A stretch of 12,013 bases of DNA from Flavobacteriaceae bacterium (GCA_029245825.1 JAQWON010000099.1:1-12013), one strand, 5' to 3'. Positions 1 through 6,935 are shown, counted from the first letter of the stretch. Notes: generated from the letters alone by a model not told the origin. Program-made: numbers and translations.

Positions 1-435
1 AAGCGACAAATCTGGATTTACAGGATTTTTTACTAAGACTATTTTATCTGTGCCTTGAAGTGAATCAGCAATTTCTTGAACTATAAATGGACTTACAGTA
101 GAACGAGCACCTATCCATAAAACATCAATTCCATGTTCAATAGCCAGTTTTACGTGTGATGAATTTGCGACTTCAACAGCTGTTAGTAATTCCGTATGTT
201 CTTTTACTTTTTGAAGCCACTTCAATCCAATAGCTCCAACTCCTTCAAACATTCCTGGTCTAGTTCTGGGTTTCCATATACCAGCTCTAAAAATTGTGAC
301 ATCAGTATCTTTTAGATCAATTGCTATCTTGAGAACTTGTTGTTCAGTTTCTGCACTGCAAGGCCCAGCAATTACAAGAGGATGAGATAAATTCAAATCA
401 CTAAGCCATTTTTTCATTTGTTTACTATTTTTCAT
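1..435 (-). CDS. DAHP synthase, N-terminal 145 residues (cut by window edge); probably the bifunctional DAHP synthase/chorismate mutase
   Basis: Condenses phosphoenolpyruvate with erythrose 4-phosphate to DAHP, the first step of the shikimate pathway. I translated the minus strand from the ATG at 435; the frame stays open to base 1. Visible family marks are the AGPCSAET motif at residues 23-30 (Cys26 is the expected metal ligand), KPRTRPG at 55-61 (phosphate and substrate binding), the IGAR segment near 108-111 and KNPVNP at 136-141. This is the short type I-beta (KDO8P-synthase-like) DAHP synthase. In Bacteroidota this protein normally carries a type II chorismate mutase domain at its C-terminus, which would lie beyond the left edge; that fusion is inferred from the family and operon, not seen. 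The start is 11 bases after the tyrA stop, so it is the last visible gene of the Phe/Tyr operon. No start-proximal regulatory structure is visible. Confidence 0.93.
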   Translation of the reverse strand, partial: MKNSKQMKKWLSDLNLSHPLVIAGPCSAETEQQVLKIAIDLKDTDVTIFRAGIWKPRTRPGMFEGVGAIGLKWLQKVKEHTELLTAVEVANSSHVKLAIEHGIDVLWIGARSTVSPFIVQEIADSLQGTDKIVLVKNPVNPDLSL

Positions 436-446
436 TATAATAAAGT

Positions 447-1310
447 TTATTTTTTTACTGAATTAGTTATGCCATCCAATATTGTTTTTATAGAATTTAT
501 TGATTTCATCTGCTCATAGATTTCTTCATATCTGCTTTCTTCCATAAGATTTTTAAATTTATTTAAATTATCAATATACTGAGAAAGTGTTTCAATTACA
601 TTTGATCTGTTTTGTTCAAAAATAGGGACCCACATGTCAGGAGAACTTTTAGCTAATCTGACAGTTGATTCAAAACCACTTCCAGCTAAATTAAGAATTG
701 TTGTTTCATTTTTACTTTTTTCAATAACGGTTTTACCAAGCATAAATGAACTAATGTGTGAAAGATGAGATACATAAGCAACTTGAAGATCATGCTCAAT
801 TGGATTTATTTCTCGAATCTTCATTCCAATTTTTAAAAACCATTTAGTTGCAAACTCTAAAAGAGATTTTCTTGTCTTATTAGCTTCACAAAGTATTTGT
901 ATTTTATTGTGGAATAAAATTTCAAAATCTGAATCAGGGCCTGATAATTCTGTTCCTGCAATTGGATGAGTGGCCAAAAATTGATCTCTTTTTGGATGAT
1001 CAGATATAGCGTCACATATTTCTCTTTTTGTTGAACTAAAATCTATTATTAACGAGTCTTTGTTTATTTTATCAAATAGATCAAGCACTATTGATTTAAC
1101 TGAATTAACAGGAACAGCAACTAAAATTAGATTTAAATGCTTAATTTCATTTTTATCTAAAACAGCATCAATTAATCCTAATTTTAAGGCTCTATTCAAA
1201 TTTTTATTACTCAAATCAAAACCGTAAATTTTTGAATCATTGAAATGCTTTCTTGCCTGAATTGACAATGACCCACCTATTAATCCAATACCAAAAACTC
1301 CAATTTTCAT
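447..1310 (-). CDS. tyrA: Prephenate dehydrogenase (arogenate dehydrogenase family)
   Basis: Oxidative decarboxylation of prephenate to 4-hydroxyphenylpyruvate using NAD(P)+, the committed step to tyrosine; cytosolic. The 287-residue protein starts with a Rossmann nucleotide-binding turn, GIGLIGGS at residues 7-14. It continues with the SSTK segment (92-95), the HPIAGTE motif at 115-121 and the IEHDxxxAYVSHLSH stretch at 171-185, which contains the histidines expected around the substrate site. The C-terminal helical dimerisation domain ends at 287 with no ACT domain, so there is no visible allosteric Tyr-binding module. That fits control at the level of the operon leader instead. The ATG at 1310 is one base from the aminotransferase stop, so the genes are surely co-transcribed and probably translationally coupled. 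Whether it prefers prephenate or arogenate cannot be told from sequence alone. Confidence 0.95.
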   Translation of the reverse strand: MKIGVFGIGLIGGSLSIQARKHFNDSKIYGFDLSNKNLNRALKLGLIDAVLDKNEIKHLNLILVAVPVNSVKSIVLDLFDKINKDSLIIDFSSTKREICDAISDHPKRDQFLATHPIAGTELSGPDSDFEILFHNKIQILCEANKTRKSLLEFATKWFLKIGMKIREINPIEHDLQVAYVSHLSHISSFMLGKTVIEKSKNETTILNLAGSGFESTVRLAKSSPDMWVPIFEQNRSNVIETLSQYIDNLNKFKNLMEESRYEEIYEQMKSINSIKTILDGITNSVKK

Positions 1311-1311
1311 A

Positions 1312-2454
1312 TTACTCTAATCTTTTTATGGCTGTTTTAATTTCATTCTGATTTACACAAAGAGAAATCCTAATATATCCCTCACCTTGACTTCCGAAAA
1401 TATTACCAGGAGCAAAAAATAAATTTTTATCATACAACATTTCATCAATAAACTTTTCAGAATTAATTAAAGAATCTTTAATTTTTGCCCAAACAAATAA
1501 TCCGGAAGTTTTTGTTTCATAACTAAGATTCATTTTTTCAGCAAGATTAAAAATTAATTTCTTTCTTAAACTATATTCATAATTCAATTTTTCAAACCAG
1601 GAATTTGGCGTCCCTAAAGCTGAAATTGCAGCCTTTTGGATTCCATAAAATATTCCTGAATCAATATTTGTCTTAACACTGATAACAGACTTAATTTTAT
1701 CACTGGATCCTATTAACATTCCTACTCGCCAACCTGCCATATTAAAACACTTACTCAAAGAGTTGAGCTCCATGCATGTGTCCTTTGATCCTTGAATTGA
1801 CATTATACTTTTTGGACTTGAGGTTAAAATAAAACTATATGGATTATCATTAATGATAATAATTTTATTTTTTCTTCCCCATTCAATTAATTCTTTATAT
1901 GAGTTCTCTTTAGCATTGGCTCCAGTTGGCATGTTTGGATAATTAATCCACATTAGTTTTACACTATTTAAATTAATCTTATTTAATTCATTAATATCTG
2001 GTTGCCAATTATTTTTTTGTTCAAGTTTATACTCAACTGTTTCAGCCCCGATTAAATTACTTACAGATTTATATGTAGGGTATCCAGGATTAGGAATCAA
2101 AACTTTATCACCAGGATTAAGAAACGCCATTGAAATATGGAAAATTCCCTCTTTTGATCCAATCAAGGGAAGGATCTCGTTCTTATAATCTAAATTAACT
2201 GAGTAATGATTTTGATAAAATTTAGCAATAGCTTGTCTAAGTTCAGGAATACCTTGATAGCTTTGATACTGACTATGTTTAGGGTTTACAAAACATTTTT
2301 TGAGAGATTCAACTACAGTTTCTGGTGGTAATAAATCTGGATTTCCTATACCTAAATTAATTATGGGCTTTCCTTTATTAATTAAACTGGCTACTTCTCT
2401 TAGTTTACTTGAGAAATAATATTCCTTTACATTATTTAATCTATTAGCACTCAA
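1312..2454 (-). CDS. PLP-dependent class I/II aminotransferase, probably aromatic (Phe/Tyr) aminotransferase, TTG start
   Basis: Fold-type I aminotransferase of 380 residues. The expected PLP residues are present: Lys235 in SLSKCFNMAGWRVG (Schiff base), Asn174 in NYPNMPTG, Asp203 and Tyr206 in NDNPY, and Arg362 in GYIRISL (substrate carboxylate). Its place between pheA and tyrA suggests that it transaminates phenylpyruvate and 4-hydroxyphenylpyruvate (or prephenate to arogenate). The sequence family also includes aspartate and LL-diaminopimelate aminotransferases, so the substrate is inferred from context. The start is odd. The conserved N-terminus requires the TTG at 2452-2454, which overlaps the pheA stop TGA (2451-2453). 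The only codons between it and an in-frame TAA upstream are AAA CGG AAA GTT, and the first internal Met is residue 109. Reinitiation by ribosomes ending pheA is the likely mode of translation. Confidence 0.92.
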   Translation of the reverse strand: MSANRLNNVKEYYFSSKLREVASLINKGKPIINLGIGNPDLLPPETVVESLKKCFVNPKHSQYQSYQGIPELRQAIAKFYQNHYSVNLDYKNEILPLIGSKEGIFHISMAFLNPGDKVLIPNPGYPTYKSVSNLIGAETVEYKLEQKNNWQPDINELNKINLNSVKLMWINYPNMPTGANAKENSYKELIEWGRKNKIIIINDNPYSFILTSSPKSIMSIQGSKDTCMELNSLSKCFNMAGWRVGMLIGSSDKIKSVISVKTNIDSGIFYGIQKAAISALGTPNSWFEKLNYEYSLRKKLIFNLAEKMNLSYETKTSGLFVWAKIKDSLINSEKFIDEMLYDKNLFFAPGNIFGSQGEGYIRISLCVNQNEIKTAIKRLE

Positions 2455-3272
2455 AACTTTCCGTTTTTATATTCCCCAAGTATTTTAAATGAACTTGACA
2501 TTATTTCTACAATAGATTTAGCCTTGAAATAATCTGTTTCATTTTCAAATGTTAAATCAACAAAAAAAGCATATTTACCGGGAGTTTCAATAATGGGTAA
2601 GGATTGAATTTTAGTTAAATTTAAATTACAATCACTTATAACATTTAAAACTGTAGCGAGACTACCTCTTTTGTGCTCTAATGTAAATTTCCAAGCTGCT
2701 TTTGTTAGTAATGATTCTCCTTTCAAAAAATTGCTTTGCACTAATACAAATCGAGTTATATTATTTTTTATTGTTTGAATTGATTCATTAAGTATTTCTA
2801 ATTTAAAAAATTCAGATGCCTTCTTACTTGCAATTGCTCCCATTCTAAACTTCTTATTATCATTAATCTCTTTTGCGAAAAGCGCTGTGTCATCACTTTC
2901 AACAAGCTTAATGTGTGGAAATTCTTCAAAAAAGGATTTGCATTGAAGTAAAGCCATCGGATGAGAATGTACCTCTTTAATTTCTTTTATTTTTTGACCA
3001 GGTAAAGCCATTAAATTATGATCAATCTTCAAATAAAATTCTTTTACTATAACTAAAGCAAATTGATCAAGTAAAGCATAATTGGGTAAAATAGATCCAG
3101 CAATTGAATTTTCAATTGCTATAACGGCCTGATCACATTCTTTATTTGAAACACCTCTAGCCAATTCATCAAATGTTCTATACTTAATAATAGTTGCCCC
3201 TTGTGGGAAAAATTCCTCAGCAGCCATATGGTGAAATGATCCTTTTATTCCTTGTATCCCAATTTTTTTCAT
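2451..3272 (-). CDS. pheA: Prephenate dehydratase with C-terminal ACT domain
   Basis: Converts prephenate to phenylpyruvate, the committed step to phenylalanine. The 273-residue protein has two prephenate dehydratase lobes (about 1-180) and an ACT regulatory domain (about 193-270). Key segments are GIKGSFHH at 8-15, ENSIAGSI at 54-61 and NITRFVLV at 171-178; the TRF at 173-175 is the catalytic Thr-Arg-Phe. No chorismate mutase domain is fused, consistent with that activity residing on the DAHP synthase in this phylum. In the ACT domain the classical GALV and ESRP motifs for Phe binding read GSLA (203-206) and QSLP (223-226), a pattern I associate with Bacteroidota. The ATG at 3272 follows directly after the U-run of an attenuator hairpin. 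It is the first structural gene of the operon and overlaps the next gene by 4 bases. Confidence 0.96.
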   Translation of the reverse strand: MKKIGIQGIKGSFHHMAAEEFFPQGATIIKYRTFDELARGVSNKECDQAVIAIENSIAGSILPNYALLDQFALVIVKEFYLKIDHNLMALPGQKIKEIKEVHSHPMALLQCKSFFEEFPHIKLVESDDTALFAKEINDNKKFRMGAIASKKASEFFKLEILNESIQTIKNNITRFVLVQSNFLKGESLLTKAAWKFTLEHKRGSLATVLNVISDCNLNLTKIQSLPIIETPGKYAFFVDLTFENETDYFKAKSIVEIMSSSFKILGEYKNGKF

Positions 3273-3297
3273 AAAAAAAGTCCTGATGAACAGGACT
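3273..3297 (-). terminator. Attenuator: intrinsic terminator hairpin in front of pheA
   Basis: On the minus strand the transcript reads AGUCCUG, loop UUCAU, CAGGACU, then a run of U immediately followed by the AUG of pheA at 3272. The arms are 3291-3297 and 3279-3285 (7 perfect base pairs), with A-tract positions 3273-3279 giving seven Us. A factor-independent terminator placed between a leader ORF and its structural gene is the normal arrangement of amino acid attenuators. Because the hairpin ends about six bases from the pheA start codon, it could also block ribosome access if transcription reads through. Confidence 0.88.
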
Positions 3298-3333
3298 CAA
3301 TAATTTTGTTATAAACATTTTTTACAAAGTCCC
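3291..3333 (-). promoter_or_regulatory. Antiterminator pairing competing with the pheA attenuator
   Basis: The segment GGGACU (3328-3333, inside the last codons of the leader ORF) is complementary to AGUCCU in the 5' arm of the terminator (3292-3297), with one G-U pair. The adjoining UUGU (3324-3327) can also pair with ACAA further downstream, extending the stem across a bulge. This pairing and the terminator exclude each other. The distance from the end of the aromatic codon run (3346) to GGGACU (3333) is 12 bases, so ribosomes stalled within most of the run leave it exposed. Pairings were found by eye; no folding energies were computed. Confidence 0.75.
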
Positions 3334-3393
3334 ACCACTATCGGTAAAATAGAAGTAAAAGAAAGCACTGTAAAAAAAATATCTGTTATTCAT
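3322..3393 (-). CDS. Phe/Tyr-rich leader peptide of the pheA operon attenuator
   Basis: A 23-codon ORF (ATG at 3391-3393, TAA at 3322-3324) found by reading the minus strand upstream of pheA. Residues 5-16 read YFFYSAFFYFYF, giving six Phe and four Tyr codons within twelve positions, far from chance composition even in AT-rich DNA, since both TTT/TTC and TAT/TAC occur. It is the classical signature of a ribosome-stalling leader, and the operon behind it makes exactly Phe and Tyr. The last codons (GGG ACT TTG TAA) contain the GGGACT segment at 3328-3333 that can pair with the 5' arm of the downstream terminator hairpin. A ribosome finishing the ORF would therefore cover the antiterminator, whereas one stalled at the aromatic run would leave it free. 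The peptide itself probably has no function after synthesis. No convincing Shine-Dalgarno sequence precedes it. Confidence 0.88.
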   Translation of the reverse strand: MNNRYFFYSAFFYFYFTDSGGTL

Positions 3394-3401
3394 ATTCAAT
3401 G

Positions 3402-3432
3402 CAAATTTAGAAATGCTTTTAGTAAAAACAAA
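3402..3432 (-). promoter_or_regulatory. Bacteroidota-type promoter of the pheA operon
   Basis: Reading the minus strand, TTTG (3429-3432), a 19-base spacer and TAAATTTG (3402-3409) exactly match the Bacteroidota sigma factor consensus TTTG-N19-21-TAnnTTTG. The last G of the -7 element is only 8 bases before the leader ATG, so the transcript would start within a few bases of that codon and the leader mRNA would be leaderless or nearly so. The +1 position is inferred. Confidence 0.75.
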
Positions 3433-3489
3433 TTTTTATTATTTTTTTTTAACTTGACAAAATTAAAATCAAGAGACTATTTTTATTCT

Positions 3490-4185
3490 ATGAGTTTATT
3501 TGTCGAAAATCTAATTAAAAAATATAGCTCAAAAAAAGCTTTGAATAAAGTCTCATTTAATCTTAAGAAATCTCAAATAATTGGCTTGCTTGGCCCAAAT
3601 GGAGCTGGTAAAACAACTCTAATGAAAATACTCTCAGGTTCAATTTTAGATTGGGAAGGAATAATAAAATATAAGGGGTTTTCTTTACCAAAAGATATTA
3701 ATAAGTTCAAACAAAAAATTGGGTATTTGCCGGAAAATAACCCTTTATACGAAGAAATGTACGTTAAAGAATACCTTTGGTTTTGTAAACAATTTTATAA
3801 GGGAAATGGTTTTACCATGGAAGATTTAATTAATAAAACTGGATTAGAAAAATGTAAAAAGCAAAAAATAAAAGAACTTTCAAAAGGATATCGTCAAAGA
3901 GTTGGGATAGCAGCATCTATTTTTCATAATCCGGAAATTTTGTTTTTGGATGAACCAACTACAGGTCTAGACCCTAATCAAACATTAGAAATACGAAATT
4001 TGATTAAAAGTCTTGCGAAAGACAAAATAGTTCTCATATCATCTCATATTCTCCAAGAAATTGAAGCAATGTGTAATAGAGTAATTATTTTAAATAATGG
4101 CGAAGTTATACTTGATGATAGTTTATCAAAAATTCAAAAGAAAAAGATTAAACTAGAAAAACTTTTCAATAGGTTGACAAAATAA
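3490..4185 (+). CDS. ABC transporter ATP-binding protein, GldA/ABC-2 type, short form
   Basis: ATPase subunit of an ABC-2 type exporter; the family includes GldA, part of a gliding motility-associated transporter of Bacteroidota. From the ATG at 3490 it is 231 residues. It shows Walker A GPNGAGKT (35-42), YLPENNPLY in the Q-loop position (79-87, Glu replacing Gln as is usual in this family), signature SKGYRQR (131-137), Walker B ILFLDEP (150-156) and the H-loop SSHI with His186. I chose 3490 over the upstream TTG at 3454 because family members begin at the equivalent of MSLFVENLIKKY. GldA proteins are usually near 300 residues. Here the catalytic core is followed at once by a short lysine-rich link and a terminal LEKLFNRLT, so the extra C-terminal domain appears to be missing. 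No permease gene is adjacent, so the substrate and the link to gliding are uncertain. Confidence 0.88.
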   Translation: MSLFVENLIKKYSSKKALNKVSFNLKKSQIIGLLGPNGAGKTTLMKILSGSILDWEGIIKYKGFSLPKDINKFKQKIGYLPENNPLYEEMYVKEYLWFCKQFYKGNGFTMEDLINKTGLEKCKKQKIKELSKGYRQRVGIAASIFHNPEILFLDEPTTGLDPNQTLEIRNLIKSLAKDKIVLISSHILQEIEAMCNRVIILNNGEVILDDSLSKIQKKKIKLEKLFNRLTK

Positions 4186-4245
4186 ATCTAAAAAATTAAA
4201 TCCCTTTTTGCTAATCTGGAAAGTATTATCTAATATTTTTTATGT

Positions 4246-4671
4246 TCAAATTTCAATATTATTTAAAAAAATCTTATAATTAATTTCAGCGGTAGATTCA
4301 AGAGTTTTAGATACAGAGCAATATTTTTCAAATGAAAGGTCTACAGCTCTCTTAACTTTACTTGAAGGAATATCCCCTTCTAAGAAAATACTAACTTCTA
4401 TGTTTTTAAACAAAGAAGGTATTTCTCCTTCGACACGTTTACCATTAACCCCCATTTTCAAAGAAGTAGGATTAATCTTTTGTTTACCTAAAATGGATAT
4501 TACATCTATAGAGCTACAACCAGCTAAACCCATTAATAAAAGTTCCATTGGACTGATTCCCTTTACAGTTCCTTTTTCTTTAGATTTATTATCAAGGAAA
4601 ACTCTGTGGCCAGATTGATTAACTACTTCAAACAGGTAATCGGTATTTATTCTCTCTAATGCTATTTTCAT
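4246..4671 (-). CDS. OsmC family protein (peroxiredoxin-like)
   Basis: Small cytosolic protein of the OsmC/Ohr fold, whose characterised members reduce hydroperoxides through a pair of cysteines. The 141-residue sequence has the N-terminal beta region, the LLMGLAGCSSIDV segment with Cys52 at the start of the central helix, and KYCSVSKTL with Cys118, the two positions expected for the redox pair. It is more like the YhfA-type OsmC branch than Ohr, but this is a judgement by eye. Its ATG at 4671 lies inside metX, giving a 44-base out-of-frame overlap. It is the last gene of the metK-metY-metX-osmC unit and so should be under the same SAM-responsive leader. A role in handling reactive sulfur or protecting methionine synthesis from oxidation is possible from context only. 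The gene converges on the ABC ATPase, 60 bases away. Confidence 0.88.
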   Translation of the reverse strand: MKIALERINTDYLFEVVNQSGHRVFLDNKSKEKGTVKGISPMELLLMGLAGCSSIDVISILGKQKINPTSLKMGVNGKRVEGEIPSLFKNIEVSIFLEGDIPSSKVKRAVDLSFEKYCSVSKTLESTAEINYKIFLNNIEI

Positions 4672-5635
4672 TTCGTTTACTTTTAAAGATTTTACTTAAA
4701 ATTTTTGTCATTTTTTTGGTTTCAATTAAAAAAGCATCATGACCATGAATAGAATCTATTTCATGATAAAAAACATTTGCCTTTTTAGATTTTAAAAGCT
4801 TATAGGTTTCCCTGTCTCTATTAGGTATAAAGTACTGGTCAGTATTAACAGCAATTATGTGAATATTTGAATTAATTTTAGAAAGTTTCTCATCAGGGCT
4901 TTTATTATCTCGAATAACATTTACTGTTGATAAAAAATGATTCATTGCCTTGTAGGCTTTTAGAGAAAATCTTTTGGATAAATTATCTCCATGATATAAT
5001 AACCAGTCTTGAATAGCATATTTACCATTAGTATTCTTTTTTTCAGAAAATTTATCGCAAATAGAAAATGGTGTCCTATAGCTAAGCATGGCATGAATTC
5101 TTGCGTCCTGTATTGGGTTATTAGAATTTTCTAATAACCTCTTCTGTAAAAAAGTATTTGCAATAATCCAATCTGATGATTTCCAATCACATGCAATAGG
5201 TATCAAATTATCTGTTAAATTATTATAAAGACAACCTATTTCCCAAGTAATTCCTCCTCCAATAGAACCTCCAATAACTGCATATAATCTATCTATTTTG
5301 AGCTTTTTCAGTCCTAAATAAAAAAGTTTTGCAATATCCCCAGTATGAAAATCAATGTAATTATCGAGAAAAGAATCATTATATCCATTGCCAGGAATAT
5401 TAAAAGTTAAGACAGCAAAAAAATTTGTATCAATAACTTTGTCCGGACCAATTATTTCACTCCACCAACCTGATTTTCCAGTAACATTAGAGTTACCTGT
5501 CAATGAATGAATTACTAAGACAACAGGAGAATTATTATAATCTTGTCCAAAATGCTGAAAATGTATATCAATATCTGAACTCACGCCAGATTCTGGAGTA
5601 AATTTTGATATTTTAATTTTTTTAATGTCAGGCAT
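4628..5635 (-). CDS. metX: Homoserine O-acetyltransferase (MetX family, alpha/beta hydrolase fold)
   Basis: Transfers acetyl from acetyl-CoA to homoserine, giving O-acetylhomoserine for the next enzyme, MetY. The 335-residue protein has the alpha/beta hydrolase layout: HSLTGNS at 43-49 (oxyanion region), the nucleophile elbow GGSIGGG with Ser124, the WKSSDW segment at 151-156, Asp266 in VNTDQYFIP and His299 in GHDAFL, forming the expected Ser-Asp-His triad. The usual elbow GGSMGGM is slightly changed to GGSIGGG. MetX proteins may be acetyl- or succinyltransferases. Pairing with an O-acetylhomoserine sulfhydrylase favours acetyl, but the sequence alone does not prove it. The gene starts 6 bases after metY. 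Its last fifteen or so residues lie beyond the conserved core and overlap the start of osmC, which suggests tight translational coupling. Confidence 0.92.
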   Translation of the reverse strand: MPDIKKIKISKFTPESGVSSDIDIHFQHFGQDYNNSPVVLVIHSLTGNSNVTGKSGWWSEIIGPDKVIDTNFFAVLTFNIPGNGYNDSFLDNYIDFHTGDIAKLFYLGLKKLKIDRLYAVIGGSIGGGITWEIGCLYNNLTDNLIPIACDWKSSDWIIANTFLQKRLLENSNNPIQDARIHAMLSYRTPFSICDKFSEKKNTNGKYAIQDWLLYHGDNLSKRFSLKAYKAMNHFLSTVNVIRDNKSPDEKLSKINSNIHIIAVNTDQYFIPNRDRETYKLLKSKKANVFYHEIDSIHGHDAFLIETKKMTKILSKIFKSKRNENSIRENKYRLPV

Positions 5636-5641
5636 ATAAAT

Positions 5642-6913
5642 TTAAATTTTCTTAAAAGCCTGGTCTAAGTCATTTTTTAAATCATTTAAATCCTCAATAC
5701 CTACAGAAATTCTAACTAAATCAGGAGTAACACCAGTACTTTTTTGTTCCTCTTCATTTAATTGAGAGTGAGTAGTACTTGAAGGATGTATTATGAGTGA
5801 TTTAGTGTCACCAATATTTGCTAAAAGAGCAAAAATTTTGGTGCTGTCTGCTACTTTTTTAGCGCCTTCATAACCTTTCTTTAGTCCAAAAGTTATTATT
5901 CCACTTTTACCTGCTGGAAGGTACTTAGATGCTAAGTCATAATATTTAGAGGAATTTAGACCAGGATAATTAACCCAACTTATCTCATTTCTACTCTCTA
6001 ACCATTTAGCTAATTCAATTGCATTTTCTGAATGCTTTTTCATTCGAATCTCTAATGTTTCAAGACCTTGAATAACTTGAAAGCTATTCAAAGGACTTGG
6101 AGCGCTACCCAAGTCTCTAAGTCCCTCAACTCTTACCCTAGCAATAAAAGCCAAAGGACCAAGAGCATCATGATATTTCAAGCCGTGATAAGCTGGAGAT
6201 GGTTGAGTAAATTCTGGAAAATTTCCATTAGAATAATCAAAAGTTCCAGCATCAATTATTACACCGCCAAGTGTAGTTCCATTACCGGTAATATATTTTG
6301 TGAGGGAATGAATTACAATATTTGCTCCATATTTAATAGGATTTAACAAAGCAGGAGTTGCAATAGTATTATCTACAATAAAAGGAACCTTAGCTTTTTT
6401 TGCATGATTGCTAATACCTTCTAAATCAATAACGTCTAACTTTGGGTTTCCCAGTGATTCAGCAAAAAAGGCTCTCGTGTTAGGTTTAACAGCATTAGAA
6501 AAATTATTTACATCATCAGGATCTACAAACGTTGTAGTAATCCCAAAACGAGGTAAAGTATTGCTTAACATATTATAGGTTCCTCCATAAAGACTGCTAG
6601 AAGCTACAATATGATCACCAGATCTTAACAAAGTCATAAAGGTTGTTGCTATTGCAGCAGTACCTGATGCTGTTGCAACTGAAGCAATACCACCTTCAAC
6701 AGAGGCAAGTCTTTGTTCAAGAACATCATTTGTTGGATTGTTTAATCTAGTATAAATATATCCTGTCTCTGCAAGCGCAAACAAATTTGCTGCATGATCT
6801 GAATCATTGAAAACATATGATGTGGATTGATAAATTGGAACAGCTCTTGTTCCCTGTGTTTTTTTTACGTCATGACCAGCATGAAGTGCATTGGTTGCTA
6901 ATTTTAAGCTCAT
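5642..6913 (-). CDS. metY: O-acetylhomoserine sulfhydrylase (O-acetylhomoserine aminocarboxypropyltransferase)
   Basis: PLP enzyme of the Cys/Met metabolism family that joins O-acetylhomoserine with sulfide to form homocysteine (direct sulfhydrylation). It is 423 residues, the normal length for MetY and longer than cystathionine gamma-synthases. Features seen are the N-terminal LHAGHD and PIYQSTSYVF segments, YTRLNNPT (54-61), TASGTAAI (81-88), SSLYGGTYN (106-114), Asp181 in FIVDNTIATP, and the PLP lysine Lys206 in IHSLTKYITGNG. It lies between metK upstream and metX downstream (6-base gap) and is transcribed with them. No metB or metC homologue lies in the window, so homocysteine formation here appears to go by direct sulfhydrylation. 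Some family members also act on O-acetylserine, which cannot be excluded. Confidence 0.95.
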   Translation of the reverse strand: MSLKLATNALHAGHDVKKTQGTRAVPIYQSTSYVFNDSDHAANLFALAETGYIYTRLNNPTNDVLEQRLASVEGGIASVATASGTAAIATTFMTLLRSGDHIVASSSLYGGTYNMLSNTLPRFGITTTFVDPDDVNNFSNAVKPNTRAFFAESLGNPKLDVIDLEGISNHAKKAKVPFIVDNTIATPALLNPIKYGANIVIHSLTKYITGNGTTLGGVIIDAGTFDYSNGNFPEFTQPSPAYHGLKYHDALGPLAFIARVRVEGLRDLGSAPSPLNSFQVIQGLETLEIRMKKHSENAIELAKWLESRNEISWVNYPGLNSSKYYDLASKYLPAGKSGIITFGLKKGYEGAKKVADSTKIFALLANIGDTKSLIIHPSSTTHSQLNEEEQKSTGVTPDLVRISVGIEDLNDLKNDLDQAFKKI

Positions 6914-6935
6914 AATTAATATTTTTAGTTAGTTA

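Noticed and set aside
3454..3489. Upstream TTG start adding 12 residues to the ABC ATPase
   Set aside because: The family N-terminus matches the ATG at 3490, and the extra residues lie in a probable leader next to a poly-T tract.
4223..4240. GTATT/AATAT hairpin followed by Ts after the ABC ATPase, considered as a terminator
   Set aside because: Only five A-T rich pairs with a G-T pair in 30% GC DNA; too weak to separate from chance.
4400..4618. 72-residue plus-strand ORF opposite osmC
   Set aside because: It lies wholly within the strongly supported OsmC gene on the other strand and resembles no family I know; a shadow frame.
6068..6346. 92-residue plus-strand ORF opposite metY
   Set aside because: Antisense shadow of a conserved enzyme gene, with no start signal or recognisable motif.
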